A DNA stretch of 64,000 nt, from contig CAIIXF020000005.1 of assembly GCA_903813345.2 (NCBI GenBank), positions 36,523,375 to 36,587,374 of the forward strand. The letters run 5' to 3'. Below, piece after piece: positions 26,101 to 37,272 of this stretch (its first letter is position 1; every line of letters begins with the position of its first letter). The position numbers were made by a program, and so were the translations under genes. The DNA comes from Owenia fusiformis (Eukaryota; Annelida; Polychaeta; Sabellida; Oweniidae). The notes under the pieces were generated by a model. It was not told the DNA's origin, searched no databases, and was given only the letters and a program-made list of their open reading frames with translations.

Positions 26101-29100
26101 TATCTGTAAGAATTTGTATTAACATTTTGTCATGTTAATGGCTTGTTATTCGGAAACCCTCGGAAAGATTTAACCTTTGGTTAAACTTCAGTGACCTTCC
26201 AAAGGTAAAAAATTGATTTTTTGGATTCAAATTTGAGTAAAGCTAAAGTACATGTTGAGGACCAAAAAGGCCATTGGTCTACATCATCAAACTAGATCAC
26301 AAATGGTACTTTCTATGTTTCTCAAAGTCTCACAAAAATCAATATTTTCGGCTGAAAATCAGGCTATACACCCCTCTTAAGATTCTACACATATTAGCAA
26401 CTAACTATTTATCAAGATTCTGCACCAGTTTTGAAATGTTAAAGCTCAAAAACTGATAAAAGGTCAAATTTCTAAATTTTTTCAAAATTCAATTTTGTAA
26501 CTCGTCATTAATATAAAAATCAAGGTATTAGACATATAACCATGTTCATAAATATGTCTATAAAGCAGCCCTGGCTCCTATACTTTCAGACATAATAGTT
26601 CTAACTTTATCTTCTAAATATTTGAAATAATGTACTAAAGCATTATGCAGTCAAGAACATCAGTAATAATGTCACCTACAGAATAAATCTATACATGACA
26701 ATAGAACTATTGTAAAAATCTTTTTAAACACCACTTATATATTATTCTGTATTTTTATTCTCAAAGAATATTTTTTTGCCTAAAATTAATTAAAATTAAA
26801 GGTTTTAAAGTATATTTGTGACAATTATTGACATACGAAACCCATACACAAAGGTTGAAAGGCTATGAATCAGCATGACATTGTATGGAATGTTCTGTGT
26901 TTGAAAGGTGTTTGGCCAAATATTGAACAAATTCAAATTCTTTTTCACTGTTCAACTTACTTGAATGGTTATTTTATTGCATGTGTATTCACCAAATGAT
27001 CTACACAAAGGGGACATATTAAAAGGACCAAAACATAATGTCATACAGGGGGGTAGCCATGGTCTAAAATCAGATTAATTAATTTTTTCTCATTGGGAAA
27101 TCATAATAGAGAGTGCACTATGTCCTTTAGACTAACACACTAAAGGATGTATATTTACTACATTTGGACTTCTTTTCCAAAGTTATAATTAAAAAATATT
27201 TTTCATTAAAATTTTGGTGAGGGTTGCCCCGCCTACCTCATGCCTGATTGGCTACGGCAGTGAATACAACAATAACATTGACAACTCTCAGCTCCACATT
27301 TCCTTTATTGCAATACAGTTCCATTTTGGTATAACTTACACCCTACCTGTAGAAAATAACTGTGATCTAGTTAAAAACACAAAATCCATAGATGAAGAGT
27401 TCTCCCAAAGGACTCTTCAGATTTTTTTTGTTGCGAAAAACAAGAATGATGATCAACTATATTTTTTAAAAATTGCAAAGGGTACTCTTGTCTCTGTTAG
27501 TGATTTGATAGTGATTGCTATAGTAAAAGAATAATGATAGCTCTCGCTAAATTTCATATCTCATTGTGAATAGAAAAAATGGCTTAAAATTGCTTTGTGA
27601 TTGCTATCTGTGATCTCCACAGAATTGTCTCCACAGAATCAAGTGGGTGCAAAATTCTCATTTTGAAAATTCAGACCGAAATTGGTCAAAATATGCCCAT
27701 TTTTTTCATTTTTCATTTTTAAGTGGGTGCAAATGGATTTTTAGGTGGGTAATTTCATGAAAAAATATTCCATTCATTTTAAATGGCTAGGCTTTTTCTT
27801 GCATGTATTTCTCATTGGTTCTCCAAAGTCTTATATTAAAAAAATAATATGTACATGGATTTTACTATTGTGTTTTCCAGGTGAATTTTCTTCTTGTTCT
27901 CAAGCCTCTTCATCGCAGATAGATGGTGCTGTTTCCAACCTCCAGGCTATAGGTAACGTCAGTCGACCACCTGGCCCCCCGCAACCTCCAGACCACAGAG
28001 GACCTCACATTGGGACCCTCTCAGGTCAGATGCCTCCAGGGTTACCCCCAGGCATGATGCAGTGCCCTGGTGCCCCAATGATGCCTATGGATCACCCTGG
28101 CAATGTTCAAATCCCAAACTCAGGAGGTAATATGCGACCACCACAGATGTCTCCTCATGGTTCAATGGCATCTATGTCACCCATTGGACTACCCCCTCAG
28201 TTTAGCCCCCGACAGCACCCTGGTATGATGCCCCAGTTCATGCCTATGATGGGACCTATGCCCCCTGAGGGTTTGTCCCCTCGTGGACCTCGTGATCCAA
28301 TGGGGAGAATGATGATGGCATTTGGGCCACCACAGGGACATCCAATGATGATGAATGCTGACTCCCTACCTAGATTGATGAGCCAGGCTCCCCCAGGAAT
28401 GCCTCCTAGGTTGACGCAGGCACCCTCAGGAATGTCCCAGAGAAACATGATAACATCTCAAGGAATGACACCTCAACGAATGCCCCAGAAATCTCAAGAA
28501 ATGGCCCAAAGAATGCCCCTACGACCCCCTGGAATGTCACAGCCATCCCAAAGTATGCATCCAGCACCTCCGTCAATGAATCAGGCACCCCATCAAATGC
28601 ATCAAATGTCGCTTGCACCCAGAACTAGCAGCCCTGCTATGGTAATACCCACAGCAAACCAATTAGCAGACACCCTGTCCAAAGTCTCAAAAGGACAGAC
28701 AGATGATGATATCCTGAAGGCAGCCATGGAACTGACAGGAGTTAAACCTCACTCTCCTGCTCCCAGTGTAAACCAGAATAATAATGTTCAATCTCGGACT
28801 GTCAAGGAACTCCTTATTGCAAGAAGCAATGCTAATACACAACAGAATGGACCTCAACTAGATGAGAATTCAAGGCCAGATACAAGGGCAGAAAAAGAAT
28901 TTAGGCCACAACATGAGTTGAAGCTTAACATGAGCCCGGAAGAAGAATTAGGACCAAATATGAGACACCAACAAGAACTAGGGCCAGACTTGAGACAACA
29001 ACAAGAATTAGGGCCAGATTTGAGACAACAGGAAAAATTAGGGCCAAATATGAGACCAGAGGAATTAAGGCCAAATATGCGACCAGAAGAAGAATTAGGA

Positions 29101-32100
29101 CAATATATAAGGCGTGAGGAGGCTTTAAGGTCACATCCTATTAATGAAAATGTGAGTGTACCCAATTCTTTAGTCTCAGCAATTGATGAGTTGAATAATG
29201 AAAAGCCTATAGGTACACACGGCAAGATTAAAACTACCCCCATAATATCTGGGGACAATCAACTTCAATCTGAGATCTCAGAGAATCACCAAAGAAGAAA
29301 GTCCACTGAGGGATGTACTAATTCTGAGTTGCCAGGGGGAGCCACTAATTCATCCACTATAGATGTCAGCACATTACAGCAGATTCAACAGGGAACTTTT
29401 GGTAACCAGAGAACCAAAGAAAGAACTCTCAGTAAGGACTCAAATAATAGCCAAAAACAAATAATCGATTGCCCGAAATGTAACAAGAAATGCTCCAGTC
29501 AGAGCGGTTTGAAACGTCACATGAATACACATATCGAGAATGTTCAATGCGTCTTCTGTCAACTGGTCTATCCTAATCTCTCCACACTACATGTCCATAT
29601 AAGGAAAATGCATCCCGAGAACCAACCAAAGACCCCTTCTAAACTGACAAGTAAAATGGGAATTGGGCCAGTGTCTAAATATTGGATGAAACTCCCCGAT
29701 GGAACTAAACGCTGTAAGCTATGTTCTAGAGTGTTCGCTCCGGGAAGTCGTGGAGGTGTGACTAAACATATTATTGCCTGCAGGAATCGTAACCAATCAC
29801 AAGTCAACTATGAAGTCCAGCATTCTGGACTAGTCATGAAATTTCATAAAATCAACCAGTATAAGAAACTGTATAATCTTAGAGAGTTAGACATTAAAGT
29901 GTTGCGATTAAATCTTAAACCAAATATGATGCCAATAAGCACAATTGACTTTGACGAGAAAAACTACAGCAAGTTTGAACCTACATACTATAACTCTGAT
30001 TCCGATACAGAGAGTTACCATAGTCACCAGGAAGTGGGCGGAGCATCCAGGCCAAAATTAACGTCACCAATGTGGGGTGCAGGTAAGACTCATATCGTAT
30101 TAATCAAAATACATGTATTCGGTATTAAGATAAAAAATATATTTTTACGATCCATTTAGTGATCCATTTATCTTACAAGCAGCCTGATGCAATGATAGAA
30201 TAATAGATATTCTTTCACACTCTGACTACATCAACAAATAGGTCCAAAAGTTCTTCTATGAGACCTGCCATAATGTTTTACTGAGGTCTCATTAGTTTAT
30301 CAGTTATCATTGTTATATGTATATGAAACAATTTCATTGCAGAATCAGAGACCTTTAAGGGACTTCCAAATGGTATGCACAAAGACTAGATATTGTTGTT
30401 TAAGAATGATTTACACTAAATATTTTTCATTGCACAGGTCAGGGGTTCATTTCTAGAAACATTCAGAGGAAGTCATAAATTTTTAGTCTTTTATGATTTG
30501 TTGATTCCATTTTTACAATAGATTTATAAAGAACATTTGATGAAAACTTTGAGATGCTGTTTCTATAAGTTTTAGACTATATTGATCAAAAATCATAGAT
30601 CACAAAAAATGTTTCCAGAAATAGACCCCTCTCTATCAATAATTCACTCTTTTATATAGGCCTATTCATTAATTTATATTATTCTTTCATTTTGAATGCT
30701 TGTTATATTGTATCATTTTCTTGCACATATTTCAGTAACTAAGGCATATTGCTTGATTTGAGCAAACACAGCACATTACTGATCAACTCATTCCCCAAGC
30801 GATGCATTCATTCATAAAGCAGTTTCATCAAAATAGAAACTGGATAGTAATAAAGTATAATATGCAGTGTGAAATCAATATCATTCAGTCTGCATTCATC
30901 AAAGTGTCATTGTTAATGATAATGTAATCAGTTAAAGTTAATGATCCAATTAGTACACCAATTAAGATTAATTAATTATTGTTTGTGCAATAGTAAGATC
31001 ACATTTTGCTTTTCATATTTGAAAATATATACTAATTAAGATTGCTTATTAAAGTGCTCTGTCTATTAGATATGCAACATTTTGAAAATCTGTAACTGCC
31101 TGCAATTTGCATCTTCAGCAAACTTTGATACAAAGCCTCTATCTTGAAAAAAATAAAGATTTACAAAAATTTGCTCACCTATACTAGTAAGCTGCATGAA
31201 AAGGGAAAACTTCATGGGTCTCAGGGCTAAGCCAGGAGGGGGGAGGGGGGGGGGTTTCGGCCAAGTATTCTTTCAAAATGATGCAGTTTTTACCATTCGG
31301 ATCGAGTGATTTTAGGTCATTATTGTCAAATATGAACTCCCTCTCTTGAATGTTTTGAAAAGTGAACCTCAGACCTGAGTCTACACATTTTTTAATTACT
31401 AAATGGCAGTTAATTCAATGATTACATGTTTGTGAATACATTGTTTTCAAACTTGACAGAAAAGACGATTTATAACAAAGTGTATTGTTGGTGTAAATTG
31501 CAGATTATTGTAGATTTTTTATATTTAGTTTTTTTATGATATGAAATATGCTCTGAGTCTATTTAAATCAAAGCTCTAAAGCTGGTTTGTTACTATTGTT
31601 GTTATTCGTTGTGATACGATTTGATTTGTTTTAACTATATGCTTTAAATGACATAATGACATTTAGTCTAGACTTGATTTCATGCTTATTCTGTTTTCTG
31701 ATTTACTGCTTTATTTATACATGCATACACAATTTTATAATTTGATTTGATTTTTCATTATTCAAAAACGTAAAATTAGATACAAAGCAATGCAGAAATT
31801 AAACTGATAGTGTTTCAGTCACATATATGTTTCTTTGTTGTTGCATGCAGTGTTGCATAATATTGCATAATGTGTGTAATTATGTCTTGCATCAAGCCCT
31901 TGCACCATGTCACACCATTCATGATCTAATACAGTTTCTTGTAAGGACAGACACAATTAGTGCAACTCCTGGTGTCAGTAGAAGTCTATGTCAGTAGAAG
32001 TCTTTTGAGGATAATATGGGGGGGGGGGGGGGCTGACTGGATCCTTGATGCTGAACATCATAATTTGTATTTTATCTATGAGTTAAACAATAGTAAAAGT

Positions 32101-35100
32101 TAAGAAGTACAGATCAGTTTTAAAAAACTTTTTCTCCAAAATTGAATTTTTTGCCGTTTATTTCCAGTAGCTAATCAGATGGATGGTGACATGGCACCCA
32201 CAATTGATACAAGCCACCACCATGACATGCCACCCTTAGGCATGAATAACCCATTAACACCAATTCTCGGGATGGATGATCCCCCTGGTCTTGATTTGGA
32301 CACCACTGTCAAGGCACAGCATACTGAAGATTGGGTGCTACAGTCTCTCAACTTTGACTCTGTGAAAGCCAATGAGGTTCCCATACATGATGGCCCTGAT
32401 AATGCCATTTTAGACAATACCTCTGGTAACATAGATGCAACAGCATGTGATGACGTAACAAAACCTAGCAAGAGCCCACATGTGGATGGTGCTGATGAGG
32501 ATAATGACAATCCTGGTAATGATGAAAACGATGACTCTGATAATCAAAATAAAGCTCATAACAATGAGAGGATAACTAACTCAAAGCCAGATGACATGGA
32601 TACAAGCAATATGAAACGAGATTTTGACGATGCTACGGCATCTTTGGATAACGCCAACACTACCAGACCATCTATGGACGATCAATCACATGGTGCAATA
32701 GCAAAAGATGAGGCCCCAGCACTGGAACTACAGGTGCCAGATGGCCAGTTAAACTTTGCACATAATCAAGAAATTATGAATAACTTTGTTGTGATGGACA
32801 ATACACCCGCTGTGACTACTCTACAGGAGCATAATGATATTAGTAGACCCTGGGAAACAGGTAAGTTTTACCTTTTGATACTGTTAGAAAGAAATTTTGA
32901 CCAGGAACTTCAATTTTTCCTCATATTGTGAAAATACTTGAAGCAATACAAGAAATGAAAACATAACAAAATAAAGTTGAAATGGAATTATGAAAAAATG
33001 AGATAATGCAATGCAAACGGATGCAATGCAAAGAAATGCAATGCAAGTGAAAACAATTATGTTTTTCCATCAATAGTGTTCAAAGAGATGCCAGATTATG
33101 TGAGTGCTATATATAGAAGCAGTTGTGATAAAATTTTGTTATTATTGTCAATAATTGCTGCATTTGTTTTGTTAATGTTATAATGTGTATCACCAAATTT
33201 TTTATTGCTGTTTTTACAGGAAAGTTGAAAACACTGAAATCAAATCAGAATCAGCCCATAGTAACTCACAATGGACCCACCCAGCAAGACAGTACAATGA
33301 CCCATAAAGAGAATGGGTCCACCTCTATGGATAATGGACTGATTTCCATGGAAAATGGACCAAACAGCATTGGAAACAAAACAAGTGAAACTTCAAAATC
33401 TTGTGAGTAAAGGTTCTGATTTGTAGTTCCTTGGTTCTAAAAAAATAGTCTTGCACCAAGCCCCTGTGTTTAATTTCTCCATTCACTTCCTTACACCAGA
33501 GGCTTAGTGCAAAGCTTCAAGCAAATAGTATTCATATTATGCCAGTCACTTAGACAGTAATTTTAAATGTTATTTTTATGATGAACAAAAATGTCCTGAA
33601 AATAGAGAAATGTAACACGTATACCATATTTGCATTTCAAAAGATTGTTATTATTTATATAATTGTGCACCCTGTAGTTAATTGTGCTGTTTTCTGTCAA
33701 ACCTCACTTTTGCACTTGTGGTAGTATACTAATTTAGGGAAAATGATGCTGAAATCTCTAAACTTGGCCTTTCTGTTCTATACCTAATCCATTCTGCACT
33801 CTGGCTACATAAAGCCACTCAGTGATCTCCACGGGTTTTTATGTGACCTCAAGAAGTGGTGACATTCTGTTAAAGTCTCCGCCTTTTTTGTGGATGGTGT
33901 TTGGTGATTGGTGTTTGGCATTTGTTGGTTGGCATCTACAAATGGAATGTGGTGACATTTTGCATGTTAATGCCTTGTTCTTACATGTATTTCATTCTTT
34001 TGAACTGTGGTGCAAACCTGATTTTATTGGATGGTATCTACCTTCCAAATTCTCAAATCACCCAGTTGCTCTAATGCTGGGGAGATCACTGGGATGGACT
34101 GGGATGCACAGATTTAATTGTAGTCAGTTCAGCCATTCATCTCTAAAGTAGCTGTCATGTAAGCCATGTGTTCTCACCGTTCCCTATACCCTGTGGCTAA
34201 TTTCAGGCATTAATATTTTTGTATTTGGTAAAATGGGGGATATTTTGCTGTAAAACTGTTCATTTTGCCTACTGTGTATCCATTCTATTCCCCGCCGTCT
34301 GCCTCAAAGTATTCACACAGTGTCGAACAGTGAGCCCACATGGCCTTAGTGTGACAGCTCCATAAGTTGTGTATTTTCAACCTTGCTTTACCCTCATGCA
34401 CCGATCTTTTAATTGCCATCATACCCATGTGGATTAAGCTTTGAAAACTGTTTCGAAAATCACGGGTGTAAAATGTGTTATAATAGCATGATGAAAATGA
34501 TGAGAATTTGGCCAGATAAGAGTTATTATGTGTGTAGATAATTTGAGGAGAGGTGGTAGCATAAAGGGATTTTAGGTTGGGAATACACCATACATTTTGC
34601 TTCTTTAGAAATCATCTCAAAGTTGGCACTAAATTCTACACTGAATCCATATTGGTAACTGCTGTATAATTGCTGTTGATAGAATGACTTTACCACCATT
34701 AATTCTCGAAACCAACTCCCTAAATGAAAAAAGCCTTTAAATGAAAGTTATTATATGAGGGTGGTTCTGTGGTGTAGTTGTACAGGCTCACACCTCAGAG
34801 GCAAGGGGTCCTGGATTTAATCCAAGTTCCCAGTACTTCTGTGGATGATTGAACCTATATAAAGGCACAGTGTAGACAATTACTAGAATGATATAAGGCC
34901 ATTGCTGACTTGACCTGTCTTTGGCTTTCTCTAGGTTAAAGATACCAGTTCTTCAACTTGAAAATGGGCAAAACTGCTATACCTTGATAAAATCTTAAAT
35001 ATGACAGCAACAATAAGGAATAGATACAAGTATATACCTAATACACCCAAAATACAATACAATAAAATATCATGTAGAATTTAGTGTACAATGAATGAGA

Positions 35101-36728
35101 TGGTGCCTTGTGGTGGTTGGTGTTTAGATTAGTCATCTTATTTTCCAGACTCTGACATAGCTGATGTTGAGTTAGAAGCTACAATGTCTTGTGTCACCCA
35201 CATAGACTCTAGCATGACCTCTACCCTACCTATGAATATGAACTCTGCCATGCCTCTTAGCATGACTTCTAGCATGCCTTATGCTGAACACAGCTATAGT
35301 GCTCTTAAAGACTCGCCTGTAAATGTCTCGAGTGATATTAACAACAATAGTGTGGCTGTAGATGTTGTAGAAACTAGTATGCCTTTATTGATAGCATCAA
35401 CCCATGGCTTGCCCAAATCATCCAGCCCTGGCTTGCCAAAATCATCAACCCCTGGCTTGCCCAAATCATCAACCTCCAGCTGGCCCAAATCATCAACCCC
35501 TGCCTTGCCCAAATCATCAACCCCTGGCTTGCCCAAATCATCAACCTCCAGCTGGCCCAAATCATCAACCCCTGCCTTGCCCAAATCATCAACCTCTAGC
35601 TTGCCCAAATCATCAACCCCTGGCTTGCCCAAATCATCAACCCCTGGCTTGCCAAAATCATCAACCTCTAGCTTGCCCAAATCATCAACCTCTAGCTTGC
35701 CCAAATCATCAACCCCTGCCTTGCCCAAATCATCAACCTCTAGCTTGCCCAAATCATCAACCCCTGGCTTGCCTAACTCATCGACTCATGGCTTGCCTAA
35801 ATCAGCAACCCCTGAGTTGCCCAAATCATCAACCCCTGGTTTGCCCAAATCATCAACCCCTGACTTGCCTAGATCTTCGTCACCAATAATCTCTAAATCT
35901 CACCACTCTACGCTTAAACCTTTTCTTTCACACTCCTCTACTCCTTTACAGTGTGTTGTCCACCTTGAGAGGTTAGATATGGCTCACCTTAATACTCCTT
36001 TAAAAAAGGATGACTATTTGCAGAGAAATGCTGTCAACATAGAGATGAATAAAAATGCTAAGATTCCTGAAACAGGAAAAGACAACACTGAAGATAACAT
36101 CATAACAATTGAGGATGACACAAAGAGAGATATCGATAAAGATGTTATCGTCTTGGATGTTGATGAAAACGTTCACAATGATGATCAACCAATCAATGCT
36201 GATGATGATAATGACAGTGTGTCGACTCTTAGCTATCCCACAGATGCCGCAGTTGAGCATTACTACGCAGTAACAAGCAAACCATGTAAACCGAAACAAC
36301 CTCATGGTATCCCATTCAACCCAACAGCAGGTAGGGCACGCACAATAATCAGATGTGCCAATTGTCGCAAACCACGTTTAATCTACACGCAACGCCAACT
36401 CTCAAGTCACGAAAACACAATCCTCATAAAGGTTCTTAATAATTACCAATATATTTGTGGAGACGATATCCATGAATTAAAAACACCTGAAAACAAAACC
36501 CCTCAGATAAACAATCTGTTAGATAAAGTGCATATGCGGCTAAATCTGACGTGTAAATCGGTGGTAGAAAGTATATATTACCAGAGAGGTTCACCCGGAG
36601 AGTTCAGCAAAGTCTGTGTTAGATGCGGCTCTAGTGAGGACGTTGATGCTACAGACTTGATATATGGAGTACAGTACCCTCTGTGCAATATATGCCACTT
36701 TAAAATCGTTGCCAAAATAACAAAATAG
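22270..36728 (+). CDS. Large uncharacterised zinc-finger protein with coding minisatellites (seven exons)
   Basis: Seven exons (22270-23196, 23521-23599, 24064-24369, 27881-30082, 32168-32860, 33220-33402, 35149-36728) join in frame at GT..AG borders to 5,970 bases, 1,989 residues. Order: N-terminal globular segment (1-60); GLEPAR repeats (~124-197); Pro/Gln/Met/Arg-rich region (to ~309); KRKAEE..VKKERIE, a likely bipartite nuclear signal containing a psi-K-x-E SUMO site (~338-355); Met/Pro-rich region; LGPDLRQQQE-type repeats; C2H2 fingers at ~968-988 (C-x2-C-x12-H-x3-H) and ~994-1015 (C-x2-C-x12-H-x4-H); C2HC finger at ~1049-1071 (C-x2-C-x14-H-x3-C); Asp/Asn-rich region; PKSST repeats (~1548-1706); Cys-rich C-terminus (1866-1985). 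The fingers and basic signal suggest a nuclear, nucleic-acid-binding protein. I do not recognise an orthologue. The start is the ATG directly after an acceptor; an upstream coding exon cannot be excluded. AATAAA signals lie at 37007 and 37189. Confidence 0.85.
22630..22870 (+). repeat. Coding minisatellite, 42-bp unit (14 residues)
   Basis: Six tandem units of 42 bases encode MGPRGLEPARTVDI-like peptides. Two adjacent units are almost identical at the DNA level, showing recent unit duplication. The period is a multiple of three, so length changes keep the frame. Confidence 0.85.
23197..23520 (+). other. Intron 1 of the zinc-finger gene
   Basis: GTTTGT to TTTGCAG. Short AT-rich intron with nothing else recognised. 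Confidence 0.8.
23521..23599 (+). CDS. Zinc-finger gene exon 2
   Basis: A 79-base exon (acceptor ATGTTTGCAG, donor GTAATT) encoding RRPQPCPPLQRTPSNSSLTS. It continues the Pro-rich region and ends in phase 1, which matches the next exon. Confidence 0.8.
23600..24063 (+). other. Intron 2 of the zinc-finger gene, with a mariner-type end
   Basis: GTAATT to CATCCAG. Near the donor, TACAGGGTGTCCATAAGTCT at 23607 matches one end of the small mariner-like MITE at 43074-43149 and continues with the same tttacaattacaat interior. No opposite end is seen, so it is truncated. Confidence 0.6.
24064..24369 (+). CDS. Zinc-finger gene exon 3: basic nuclear-signal region
   Basis: Acceptor CATCCAG, donor GTAACA. 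It encodes GAVKRKAEESIVPDLARVKK, a likely bipartite nuclear localisation signal, then Thr/Pro-rich sequence and two copies of a NPKLEK motif. Phase 1 at both ends. Confidence 0.82.
24651..25930. mobile_element. Composite element carrying a 162-bp tandem array
   Basis: The left end is a 51-bp duplicated leader (ACCTAACAAAAGGTACGATA at 24654 and 24705) followed by GGCGG-rich DNA. The centre is the 162-bp array. The right flank repeats GTACGATATTGT at about 25885. The layout (unique leader, internal tandem array, unique tail) resembles non-autonomous composite elements of invertebrates. Exact ends and a target duplication were not determined. Confidence 0.5.
24768..25780. repeat. Tandem array, exact 162-bp period
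   Basis: The word TTGTCTACAGGTTT (or its close variant) occurs at 24781, 24943, 25105, 25267, 25429, 25591 and 25753, always exactly 162 bases apart. Six full units and a partial seventh are present. Units differ by a few substitutions and no indels. Confidence 0.95.
27640..27760 (+). repeat. Dispersed repeat family B, copy 1
   Basis: CAAGTGGGTGCAAAATTCTC, an AATTCAGACCGAAATTGGTC block and AAGTGGGTGCAAATGG recur with small changes at about 52985-53110 inside the beta-TrCP gene. Confidence 0.5.
27881..30082 (+). CDS. Zinc-finger gene exon 4: Met/Pro-rich region and three zinc fingers
   Basis: Acceptor TGTTTTCCAG, donor GTAAGA. The first half is rich in Met, Pro and Gln (PPGMPPRLTQAPSGM). The middle has about seven imperfect LGPDLRQQQE/LRPNMRPEEE repeats (28915-29130). 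The fingers follow: CPKC..H-x3-H (29470), CVFC..H-x4-H (29548) and CKLC..H-x3-C (29713). After the C2HC finger, a charged segment (VMKFHKINQYKKLYNLREL) may be helical. Phase 1 at both ends. Confidence 0.88.
28915..29130 (+). repeat. Coding repeat, 30-36-base units (LGPDLRQQQE type)
   Basis: Imperfect repeats encoding variants of LGPNMRHQQE, LGPDLRQQQE, LGPDLRQQEK and LRPNMRPEEE. Unit length varies in steps of three bases, so the frame is kept. Confidence 0.7.
30083..32167 (+). other. Intron 4 of the zinc-finger gene
   Basis: GTAAGA to TTTCCAG, 2.1 kb, AT-rich. It holds poly-G tracts at about 31237-31252 (beside a GCCAGGAGG motif also seen at 47072) and 32018-32032. No gene or complete transposon was recognised. 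Confidence 0.75.
32168..32860 (+). CDS. Zinc-finger gene exon 5: Asp/Asn-rich region
   Basis: Acceptor TTTCCAG, donor GTAAGT. It encodes VANQMDGDMAPTID, a short DDPPGLDLD segment, then strongly Asp/Asn-rich sequence (DNDNPGNDENDDSDNQN). Probably disordered. Phase 1 at both ends. Confidence 0.82.
32861..33219 (+). other. Intron 5 of the zinc-finger gene
   Basis: GTAAGT to TTTTTACAG. It contains a short run of AATGCAA-type repeats (33003-33045); nothing else recognised. Confidence 0.75.
33220..33402 (+). CDS. Zinc-finger gene exon 6
   Basis: Acceptor TTTTTACAG, donor GTGAGT. The 183 bases encode GKLKTLKSNQNQPIVT followed by four degenerate MDNGLIS/MENGPNS-type repeats. Phase 1 at both ends. 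Confidence 0.75.
33826..33975 (+). repeat. Dispersed repeat family C, copy 1
   Basis: The blocks AGTGGTGACAT, AAAGTCTCC, TTTTTGTGGATGGTGTT and GGTGACATTTTGCATGTTAA recur at 37815-37950, and a weaker part at 26066-26145 (TTAACATTTTGTCATGTTAA). Same order and orientation in the first two copies. Confidence 0.6.
34757..34935 (+). mobile_element. tRNA-derived SINE candidate
   Basis: Starts GGGTGGTTCTGTGGTGTAGT with an A-box-like TGTGGTGTAGTTG, followed 40 bases later by a B-box-like CTGGATTTAATCC at 34811-34823. The spacing and order of A and B boxes match a tRNA head. The following ~100 bases would be the SINE body. Target duplication not determined. Confidence 0.5.
35149..36728 (+). CDS. Zinc-finger gene terminal exon: PKSST repeats and Cys-rich C-terminus
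   Basis: Acceptor TTTTCCAG; TAG at 36726-36728. After a short Met/Ser-rich start comes an array of about 19 eight-residue units of the type (G/A/S)LPKSST(P/S), then an Asp/Asn-rich stretch, then a compact C-terminal domain from about 36340. That domain shows CANCRKPR, YICGDD, LTCKS, CVRCGS and CNICH, seven or more Cys in CxxC pairs plus singles, suggesting zinc binding. From memory it resembles a Cys-rich domain seen in many uncharacterised cnidarian and lophotrochozoan proteins, some linked to transposons; this is unverified. Confidence 0.85.
35400..35876 (+). repeat. Coding minisatellite, 24-bp unit (8 residues), about 19 copies
   Basis: Tandem 24-base units (AAATCATCAACCCCTGGCTT and near variants) run through the terminal exon. 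Variant units (GGCTTG, GCCTTG, AGCTGG, AGCTTG) recur in the same local order, showing multi-unit duplication. All units keep the frame. Other frames and the opposite strand are also open here as a side effect. Confidence 0.95.
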
Positions 36729-37200
36729 GGCTCTCATTTTGTAAATGGATATTTTAAGTGATTTTATATTATATGTTTTATTTTATATCTTTAAAGTCAT
36801 AAAAATGTACCAAAGGATGTATAACTTACATATTTAACTGAGGTGAAGTGATCTGATATTTTTTGAATATATAGCCCTGCCTTTCCTTAAAACGCAATAT
36901 TTGGACATATTTTTCTCACATTTTCGTACAACTGACAAAATCCATGCTTTAAATATTTAGTTGATGTGGTTATAAATTGTTTTGTCAGCTTAATATCAAG
37001 CGTTCCAATAAAAATAAATCCTCGTAATGGCACCTTTATCGTGAGTATTTCTACACAATATTTGTCCTGTTTGTCCCACATAGTATACTCATTATCGTTC
37101 AAAATATTATTTGATACCTTGGGATAACCTGAAAGGTGCAGGTTTAATTTAGAAAAGAGAACATTCTACTTAATTTCATGAATAGTGTAATAAAACTATG

Positions 37201-37272
37201 TTATCATTCATGTTTGCGTTATCATTCATGTTTGCGTTATCATTCATGTTTGCGTTATCATTCATGTTTGCA
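37201..37272 (+). repeat. 18-bp tandem repeat, four copies
   Basis: TTATCATTCATGTTTGCG occurs at 37201, 37219, 37237 and 37255 with only the last base differing. It is followed by CATGATAACA, an inverted echo of the unit. Confidence 0.95.

Larger units (their letters stand above)
24370..27880 (+). other. Intron 3 of the zinc-finger gene, holding a tandem-repeat element
   Basis: GTAACA to TTTTCCAG, 3.5 kb. It contains the 162-bp array and flanks (24651-25930), a dispersed repeat piece at about 26066-26145 and another at 27640-27755. The remainder is AT-rich with no recognised gene; the frame at 27214-27534 is not supported. Confidence 0.75.
33403..35148 (+). other. Intron 6 of the zinc-finger gene
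   Basis: GTGAGT to TTTTCCAG, 1.7 kb. It holds a dispersed repeat copy (33826-33975) and a tRNA-derived SINE candidate (34757-34935). The frame at 33822-34151 lies in the repeat and is not supported as a gene. Confidence 0.75.

Noticed and set aside
27214-27534. 106-residue + strand frame in intron 3
   Set aside because: Lies within an intron between two well-supported exons, has no splice signals and resembles no protein I know.
35294-35889. Open frames on the minus strand and in another + frame over the PKSST array
   Set aside because: A 24-bp repeat keeps every stop-free frame open. Only the frame that continues into the Cys-rich domain and links to exon 6 is supported.
37201-37272. CRISPR-like regular repeat
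   Set aside because: The units are directly abutting with no spacers, and this is an animal genome; it is a simple 18-bp tandem repeat.
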